From positions 1 to 53,214 of the forward strand of contig JAEYUO010000069.1 of the NCBI GenBank assembly GCA_023432465.1: a DNA stretch of 53,214 nucleotides, written 5' to 3'. Origin of the DNA: Planctomycetota bacterium (GTDB taxonomy: Bacteria > Planctomycetota > Phycisphaerae > Phycisphaerales > UBA1924). The notes beneath the pieces were generated by a model that was not told the origin of the DNA, ran no database searches, and was given only the letters and a program-made list of their open reading frames with translations. Made by a program: the position numbers and the translations under genes. Positions 47,613 through 53,214 of this stretch are shown here, in pieces. The first letter of the stretch is position 1. Each line of letters begins with the position of its first letter.

Positions 47613-49745
47613 TCACTTCACCGCCACCGTCGGCTCATCCCTCGGGATCCGGTGCAGCGTGTAGTACGCCATCTGGTGCAGCAGTTTCCGCCCATCCTTC
47701 GCCTTCACGCCCGGCATGCTCAGTTCGTGCACGAAGCCCTCGCCACCGTCGCGCAGGCCCTCGACCGTCAGCGACACCATCCGCGGGCCCGTCATCTTCG
47801 CGCTCACGATCTTTGGCGTCTGCGCCTCGATCTCCGGCGAGCCGTACGTCGCGTGATACCGATACGTGTAGCTCGTCATCGCGTACGACTTCAGGTCCTC
47901 GACGCTCGCCTGATCGACATCCTCGGTGAACTTCAGCACAAAGCCCTTGGGCGCGGCGTGCATGCTCAGCGTCTCAAACGGTGTCTTCCCCGTCCACACG
48001 ATCCGCTGCAGGCCGTAGCGAAGCCGCCCGATCGAGCCCCAGCCGCGATCGGTCTGCCCCGCGATCATCCCGCCCTTCTTGTCGAACGTGATGCGGTTCA
48101 CGCCGCAATCCAGCCCCCGCCGGAACGGGAAGCACGCCCCCTGATAGATCTCTCCGTTCTCGGTCTGCACCTTCTCGAGTGCAACCCGCATCACCAGCGC
48201 GGAGAACTGATCCCCGACGAACAGTTGCCCGTCAAACGGCCCGAACTTCCCGCCCGTCGTGTCCATCACGCAGTCCGCTGCCGACTGCCCCATCTTCTTG
48301 TACGGGAACCACACCGCCGGAAGCGTCCGTGGCGGCACAGGGTCGCCCTTCTTGTACCCCTCGCGCCAGTTCAGCCCTGCCGGCTGTCCGTGATATGACC
48401 CGGGCGCCATCCACGACAGCTTGTTCGTCGCGACGAAGTCCCCCTGGTTGTCGGCAAAGAACGCATCCCCCTCGCCGTTGAAGCCGATGCCGTTGGGTGA
48501 GCGCAGCCCATCGCACACCGGGATCATCTTGCGGTCCGGCGTCACCTTCACCGCCCACCCGCGATACGGCGCAATGCTCTTGCCCAGTGCATCGCAGAAG
48601 CCGACGTTCAGCGTCACCCACGCGTTCCCCTCGGCATCAAACTTCGGCCCGAACGCAAACTCGTGGTAGTTGCCCGACACGCCCCACGCATCGCAGAACG
48701 TGTCGTACAGGTCCGCCCTGCCGTCGCCATCTTCATCGACCATCCGTGTCAACTCGGGACGCTGCACGCTGTAGATCGCCAGCTTGCCGTCCTCCATCTT
48801 CCCCGCAACGCCCAGCGGCTCATGCAGCCCCGAAGCGAACAGCTTGAAGCTCGCCTCAAACGGCGGATCGTCATCGACGTTGGAAACCAGGTAAATGTCG
48901 CCGCGGCGTGTGCAGACGGCGATCCGGCCATCCGGCAGCGTGTCCAGCCCGCCGACCTCCAGCACCACATCCAGCGGCACGGGGATCGTCGCGACGCGGT
49001 AGTACTCGTTCTCCTCACTGGGGAAGTCGAGGTCGAGCTGATACTGCAGCTTCGCATCCAGCACCGGGTCAACCCGCGTCGTCCGCGTGATGAGCTGATA
49101 GTCCCACCCGCCGCGGCCCTGCGTCACCTTCGCAAACAGATGGTTCACGCCCGGCTTCAGGTCGAGCGTCAGCCGGTGATCCTCAACGTTCATCCCGCGG
49201 GGCACATCCGCATCGACAAGCATCTTGCCGTTCAGCCAGAACCGCAGCCCGTCATCCGAACCCATCGTCACCGGCAGCGACACCGCCCGCGCAACCGTCG
49301 CGGTGCAGTACAGATACCCCGACCCGTCGATGTTCAGGTCCTCATCGCGGTAGATCTTCAGGCTGATCGCACGATCCGGCTCATCGCTCGCCTTCACCCA
49401 GCCGACCTCGCGACCCTTCTTGCCGGTGTACTTCGCCGACAGATCCGGCCCCGGTCCGCCGTGCGACATCTTCGCAAGCTCTTCTTCCGGCGGCAGCGCA
49501 CGCGCGAGCCACCCCTTCTCCGCGCCCGGGAACGAGGTCAGCACCATCCACGGCGACCACTCGATCGGCGTCATGTTCGCCAGCTTGTCGAGCATCGCGG
49601 CCTCGGTCGCCCCGCGCGTCGCCAGCTTCTCGTACTGAATGTTCCCGAAGTCGATCTCCGTCGGTGGAGCCGTCATCGCCGCTCCCGCGGCAATGTTCGC
49701 AAACAGGAACACCGAGGCCGGGGAGAACATGCTCGACATCTTCAT
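47613..49745 (-). CDS. Exported sugar-dehydrogenase-like propeller protein
   Basis: 710 residues from the ATG at 49745 (GGAG six bases upstream; other Mets lie at 49757 and 49739). A signal peptide covers about 1-24. The next part has a carbohydrate-binding-like jelly roll (SDDGLRFWLNGKMLVD; 'LKPGVNHLFAKV'), resembling PA14-type modules. Residues about 255-580 form a glucose/sorbosone-dehydrogenase-like propeller (LDTLPDGRIAVCTRRGDIYLV, 'EDGDGRADLYDTFCDAWG', 'VCDGLRSPNGIGFNGEGDAFFADNQGD'). There is no CxxCH haem site. This type is abundant in planctomycetes and often named putative membrane-bound dehydrogenase; substrate unknown. It lies between the pentahaem cytochrome gene and the Gfo gene. 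Confidence 0.82.
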   Translation of the reverse strand: MKMSSMFSPASVFLFANIAAGAAMTAPPTEIDFGNIQYEKLATRGATEAAMLDKLANMTPIEWSPWMVLTSFPGAEKGWLARALPPEEELAKMSHGGPGPDLSAKYTGKKGREVGWVKASDEPDRAISLKIYRDEDLNIDGSGYLYCTATVARAVSLPVTMGSDDGLRFWLNGKMLVDADVPRGMNVEDHRLTLDLKPGVNHLFAKVTQGRGGWDYQLITRTTRVDPVLDAKLQYQLDLDFPSEENEYYRVATIPVPLDVVLEVGGLDTLPDGRIAVCTRRGDIYLVSNVDDDPPFEASFKLFASGLHEPLGVAGKMEDGKLAIYSVQRPELTRMVDEDGDGRADLYDTFCDAWGVSGNYHEFAFGPKFDAEGNAWVTLNVGFCDALGKSIAPYRGWAVKVTPDRKMIPVCDGLRSPNGIGFNGEGDAFFADNQGDFVATNKLSWMAPGSYHGQPAGLNWREGYKKGDPVPPRTLPAVWFPYKKMGQSAADCVMDTTGGKFGPFDGQLFVGDQFSALVMRVALEKVQTENGEIYQGACFPFRRGLDCGVNRITFDKKGGMIAGQTDRGWGSIGRLRYGLQRIVWTGKTPFETLSMHAAPKGFVLKFTEDVDQASVEDLKSYAMTSYTYRYHATYGSPEIEAQTPKIVSAKMTGPRMVSLTVEGLRDGGEGFVHELSMPGVKAKDGRKLLHQMAYYTLHRIPRDEPTVAVK

Positions 49746-49810
49746 CTTCAACTCCATCACGAGTGCGAGCGCCTCTCTGCGCCACGACTCGATGTGCAAT
49801 CCGCGTCTTC

Positions 49811-49884
49811 CGATCTGCGTCTATCTGCATTCATCTGCGGCTGAATCTTCTGTCCCATCCGCGTTCATCCGCGTCTATCCGCGG
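49811..49884. repeat. Two blocks of 10-bp-period repeats
   Basis: ATCTGCGTCTATCTGCATTC-type (49813-49840) and ATCCGCGTTCATCCGCGTCT-type (49857-49884) blocks, each of three 10-base units, in the 194-base spacer before the cytochrome gene. The same unit occurs at 43998-44026. Confidence 0.65.
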
Positions 49885-49939
49885 CTTCTTCCTCTTCCGG
49901 ATCCGCTCCCGTCCGTGCCGATCCGTGGCTGCCTCGCTT

Positions 49940-52732
49940 CTACGGCGTGATCTCAAGGCCAAACGTCACCGCACCATCGCCCTCGGCGGTCACGCGAAGC
50001 AGCTTGCCCTCAAGCACGGCCGAGCACCCGGATCCGTCGATCGGCTGGATGTTTGTCGCATCGCCAACGTTGAGCCACAGCACCTGGCCGCTCGCCATGC
50101 CCGACACCTTGAACGTTCGCGCGATCGCCGGCCGCTCGCCCGTCGTCGGGCGGAACTGCTCCTCCACCTCAACCGCCGTGCCCCCACCCGCCGGGCGGAG
50201 CGAATACCGGAACGTCGGCGAACCATCCTCATTCACGCGATACCCGCGGAACGCGATGCCCGCCTCTGCGCCGCCCTTGCTCGGCCATTTCTCCGGCTTC
50301 GCGCCAAGCACCAGCGCGGGACCCGCCGGGGCCTTCCAGATCGTCGGACCCTGTCCGCCGGCGTTGGTCCCCCCGCGGTTCGCCCACGCGCCCGATGCAT
50401 CCAGGAACGCGCCGCGCCAAGCATCCACCAGCCGCACGTTCACCGCGTCAAACGCAAAGTGAATCCCCAGCGGATACCCGACCGCCACCGCCCGCGACCC
50501 GCCATCCTGCATGAACGTCCGCAGGATGACCGGCCGGTCCTTCACGTTCACCATCATCCCGCCCTCGGCCATCAACCCGTCGGGCAGCGGCATGAACTCC
50601 CCGAGGTTGAAGTACACCCACATCGCGTCCGACTGCTTCCGGCTGTCCCCCTCCAGCACCGTCGTCACGTTGCCCTTGTTGAACCGGTAGAACTTCTGCA
50701 TCCGCGTGCCCGGCTTGAAGCGGTCCGGATCGTGGATGTAGTCCGCCCACCACTCATACCGGATACGCGAAGCAAACCCGGTGATGTCCGGCCCCGGCGT
50801 CCCCGTCACCTTCCCGTTCACCGTGTGACAGTTGATGCAGTACAGCCCGCCCTCGCCCACCAGCTTCTTCCCGGCCAGCGCAAGCTCATCCGTCGCCGTC
50901 GGTTCGCGCACATCCGTGTTCGGCGCAACACCGTCCGTCGCGGCCAGCGCCTCCGCCAGCTCGCCCACGCTCTGCTCGCCGAACTGCGGCATCCGCGTCT
51001 TCATGTACGGCCGCGCTGCGCCCTTCTCCAGAAGCACCTGCCGCAGCCACTGCGTCGTCAGCTTGCTCCCCACCTCCGTAAGCCGCGGCGGGATTCGCCC
51101 CTCATCCCCAAGGTCCGCCTCCACCAGCTGCCCGAACAGGGGCTTGATCGTCTCCGCAACCCCGCCCTGCGACGCGTACTCATGGCACGCCGTGCACGAC
51201 AACGCATCCAGCGACCGCACCGCCATGTCCGCCGGCGCGGCGGCCTTCCCCCACGTCGGCGCGCCCTTGAGCGCCGCGGCGATCGCCGACCGATCCTCCG
51301 CGCTCAGCGTGTACCGCGGCGACTTCGTATCCCGCGGATCCATGCACCCGCGATCCGCCCGCACCCGTGCCAGCGGCGCGGCCACAAGCCGCTTCGCGCT
51401 CGCCGGAGCCTGCTTCACCGCATCCTCAACCGCGTGACAGTTCAAACACCCCGTCGTCACAAACGCCTCGCGCCCCAGCGCGACCTTCGCCGGGTCGGGC
51501 GCAATCGTCGCCGTCGCGTCCAGCCCGCCCCAGGCTTTGAGCAGGTACACCGACACCGCATCCGCTTCCTGCTCAGTCAGGTTCATCGACGGCATCCGTC
51601 CGCCCGGCCGCGACGTGTGCGGCTCGCGCAGAAACGCGCTCAGCGAGCTCGGCCGCCACTTGGCCGCGAGCATCCCGTGCGGATGCGGCGCGGCATACCC
51701 CTTCGCCTCCTCCGTGTATCCCCCGTGGCACGCCACGCACCCCACGCTGTGATAAAGCTCCTCGCCACGCTTCACCACGCTCTCGCCCATCGCGGGCGAC
51801 TCCGCCTTCCACGGCCCATCCTCCCCCACGAGCGTCAGCAGGTAGTGCGCAATGTTCTCCGCCGTCGCATCCGCCGCGCGCGGGTCCGTCCCCAGCACCG
51901 CCGGCATCCCCGAGTGCGCCTTCATCCCCTGCGGATCACTCAGCCACTTCCGCATCCAGTTCGGATTCGCCCGCGATCCCACCGCGCTCAGATCCGGCGC
52001 AGCGCGATACAGCACCGCCGCCTCGCTCTCCCCCGCATGGCACGATGTGCACCCGAGTTCCCCCAGCAGCACCCGGCCGCGCATCTCCAGCCGACCCTGC
52101 ACGCACGATGCCAGCTTCGACGGGATCGGCTTCACGAAGCGATCCGGGATCGGCTCCCGACGGAACCCCACATCCTGCCCCCCGCTCGTCGCATATTCCA
52201 TCTCCCACAGCGCGCGCAGCTTCGCGGGGGCATCCCCCGCCCGCGTGAAGATGTACTGCACATTCACCGTCCCCGCCGGCAGTTGCACCCAGTCGCTCAC
52301 CCGGCTCGCCGGTCGCGACCCGTCGATCTCCAGCACCACATCCCGCGCCACACCCGGTCCGAATACCCGCATCACCGCGCGCCCGCCCTCGCAGTCCGCC
52401 CCAAACCTGTACTTCCCGCCCGCGCTGATCGTCACCACGCCGTCAAACTTCGCCACCAGCCCCGCCGGCGCAACGCTCGGGTGTGCTGTCTCGCCGCTCT
52501 TGAGATAGAACGCCGCGCTCGATGCGTGCGTCTCCACCGCCGGAAGACCGCCGCTCTCATAGCTCGCCGCCCAGCCCGTCAGTTCCTGCGCCTGCGCGGC
52601 AGGCGTAGCGCACACCGCAGCCAAAGCAAACACCGCCGCGGCCACCAGCCAGCCCCCGACGCTCCGTCCCACGTTCTCAGCTCGCTTCACAATCACCCTT
52701 CCGTTCAACGGTCTTCCAAGGCAACGCTGCAC
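49940..52732 (-). CDS. Exported pentahaem c-type cytochrome with N-terminal PA14-like domain
   Basis: 930 residues from the GTG at 52732 (AGGAG upstream); a GTG at 52690 with GGAAGG upstream is the alternative. The signal peptide ends at about residue 48 (AAQAQ). Residues 50-180 resemble PA14 (KYRFGADCEGGRAVMRVFG). Five CxxCH haem sites follow: CTSCH 228-232, CVACH 332-336, CLNCH 429-433, CTACH 513-517 and CINCH 632-636; distal Met ligands may be M276, M380 and M581. The C-terminal 200 residues look beta-rich. It should carry electrons in the periplasm, perhaps from a sugar dehydrogenase such as the neighbouring propeller protein. The DUF1080 gene lies 27 bases upstream, on the same strand. 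Confidence 0.88.
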   Translation of the reverse strand: MQRCLGRPLNGRVIVKRAENVGRSVGGWLVAAAVFALAAVCATPAAQAQELTGWAASYESGGLPAVETHASSAAFYLKSGETAHPSVAPAGLVAKFDGVVTISAGGKYRFGADCEGGRAVMRVFGPGVARDVVLEIDGSRPASRVSDWVQLPAGTVNVQYIFTRAGDAPAKLRALWEMEYATSGGQDVGFRREPIPDRFVKPIPSKLASCVQGRLEMRGRVLLGELGCTSCHAGESEAAVLYRAAPDLSAVGSRANPNWMRKWLSDPQGMKAHSGMPAVLGTDPRAADATAENIAHYLLTLVGEDGPWKAESPAMGESVVKRGEELYHSVGCVACHGGYTEEAKGYAAPHPHGMLAAKWRPSSLSAFLREPHTSRPGGRMPSMNLTEQEADAVSVYLLKAWGGLDATATIAPDPAKVALGREAFVTTGCLNCHAVEDAVKQAPASAKRLVAAPLARVRADRGCMDPRDTKSPRYTLSAEDRSAIAAALKGAPTWGKAAAPADMAVRSLDALSCTACHEYASQGGVAETIKPLFGQLVEADLGDEGRIPPRLTEVGSKLTTQWLRQVLLEKGAARPYMKTRMPQFGEQSVGELAEALAATDGVAPNTDVREPTATDELALAGKKLVGEGGLYCINCHTVNGKVTGTPGPDITGFASRIRYEWWADYIHDPDRFKPGTRMQKFYRFNKGNVTTVLEGDSRKQSDAMWVYFNLGEFMPLPDGLMAEGGMMVNVKDRPVILRTFMQDGGSRAVAVGYPLGIHFAFDAVNVRLVDAWRGAFLDASGAWANRGGTNAGGQGPTIWKAPAGPALVLGAKPEKWPSKGGAEAGIAFRGYRVNEDGSPTFRYSLRPAGGGTAVEVEEQFRPTTGERPAIARTFKVSGMASGQVLWLNVGDATNIQPIDGSGCSAVLEGKLLRVTAEGDGAVTFGLEITP

Positions 52733-52759
52733 TCAACTCCTGCCCACCCCAGCACGCAT

Positions 52760-53214
52760 TCATTTCTTGCTCAGGTCCCGCACCGCCAGGTCCTTCCACA
52801 TGATCACATTCCCCTGATGATGCGTCTGCAGCGCGATGTGCCCATCCGCAAAGTTGCTCAGCTTCGCATCTACCACCTTCACGCCGTTGATCCACGTCTG
52901 CACGTGCTCGCCCACCGCCCGCACGCGATAGTCGATCCACGCGTTGTCCCGCGTCGGAACCTTCGCCCCCCACGCCAGATCATAAATGCACCCCGTGAAG
53001 TTCTTCGGGTCGTGCTGATCAACCTGCGCCTCATACCCCAGCGGCCACGTGTTCGGGTCCTCCGGCCGCGGCACAGTCCGGAAGTACAACCCCCCGTTCC
53101 CCTTCGTGTTCACCTTCACATGCCCGCGGATCTCCACATCCGTGTACTTCGCATCCGTGAACAGATGCCCCGGCCCATCCCGCCCGACCAGAGCGCCCTC
53201 CTCCACCTCCCACG
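52760..53214 (-). CDS. DUF1080 family protein (3-keto-disaccharide hydrolase), C-terminal part
   Basis: The gene runs off the window at 53214; 150 residues are visible, ending at a TGA at 52760-52762. The pattern is the concanavalin-like DUF1080 fold: 'HLFTDAKYTDVEIRGHVKV', 'NGGLYFRT', 'GYEAQVDQHDPKNFTGCIYDL' and 'HVQTWINGVKVVDAKL', 'GHIALQTHH'. Members of this family cleave 3-keto-glycosides; many planctomycetes have numerous copies. Its closeness to the cytochrome, the propeller dehydrogenase-like protein and the Gfo/Idh/MocA gene fits sugar catabolism through 3-keto intermediates. Whether a signal peptide is present cannot be seen. Confidence 0.85.
   Translation of the reverse strand, partial: WEVEEGALVGRDGPGHLFTDAKYTDVEIRGHVKVNTKGNGGLYFRTVPRPEDPNTWPLGYEAQVDQHDPKNFTGCIYDLAWGAKVPTRDNAWIDYRVRAVGEHVQTWINGVKVVDAKLSNFADGHIALQTHHQGNVIMWKDLAVRDLSKK

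Overview
The window is about 53 kb of GC-rich bacterial chromosome, most likely from a planctomycete of the class Phycisphaerae. The evidence is two secreted enzymes ending in the duplicated GC-type dockerin domain typical of that group, a DUF1080 (3-keto-disaccharide hydrolase) gene next to a multihaem cytochrome c with an N-terminal PA14-like domain, an RpoD with a long non-conserved segment, and many short conserved proteins of unknown function. It looks like ordinary chromosome. I found no rRNA, tRNA, CRISPR array, transposase or prophage.

Layout. 1-9 kb: the end of an enoyl-CoA hydratase, a secreted sugar dehydrogenase with dockerin, two small zinc-ribbon membrane proteins, an amino acid permease, an unknown protein and a secreted zinc metalloprotease with dockerin. 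9-15.7 kb: an acyl-CoA mutase large subunit with an odd in-frame insertion, a beta-propeller protein and a NERD protein, then a SnoaL-like / GNAT / TetR operon with a very clear promoter-operator. 15.8-27 kb: housekeeping genes: clpX, fatty acid desaturase, HAD phosphatase, acylphosphatase, dnaG, rpoD and rtcB. 28-32.5 kb: the most striking locus, two TerC-family metal transporters each behind its own yybP-ykoY (manganese) riboswitch, with a voltage-gated cation channel between them whose filter looks calcium-type. 32.5-40.7 kb: aroB, rsfS, an unknown gene and a complete branched-chain amino acid ABC transporter (livJHMGF order), all on the minus strand. 40.8-44.8 kb: small membrane proteins, an M29 aminopeptidase, a Skp/OmpH-like chaperone and lipB. 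45-53.2 kb: a sugar-processing cluster (TIM-barrel isomerase, Gfo/Idh/MocA dehydrogenase, propeller dehydrogenase-like protein, pentahaem cytochrome c, DUF1080) separated by repeat-rich spacers.

Gene expression. Recognisable -10 elements repeatedly read TACNNT. Several genes with no Shine-Dalgarno sequence have such an element only 4-7 bases before the start codon, suggesting frequent leaderless transcription. Other genes have good AGGAG/GGAG sites, which I used to choose starts. Three conserved enzymes (acyl-CoA mutase, LipB, Gfo/Idh/MocA) carry short low-complexity in-frame insertions resembling intergenic repeat DNA.

All functions are assigned by reading motifs and family resemblance, with no database search.
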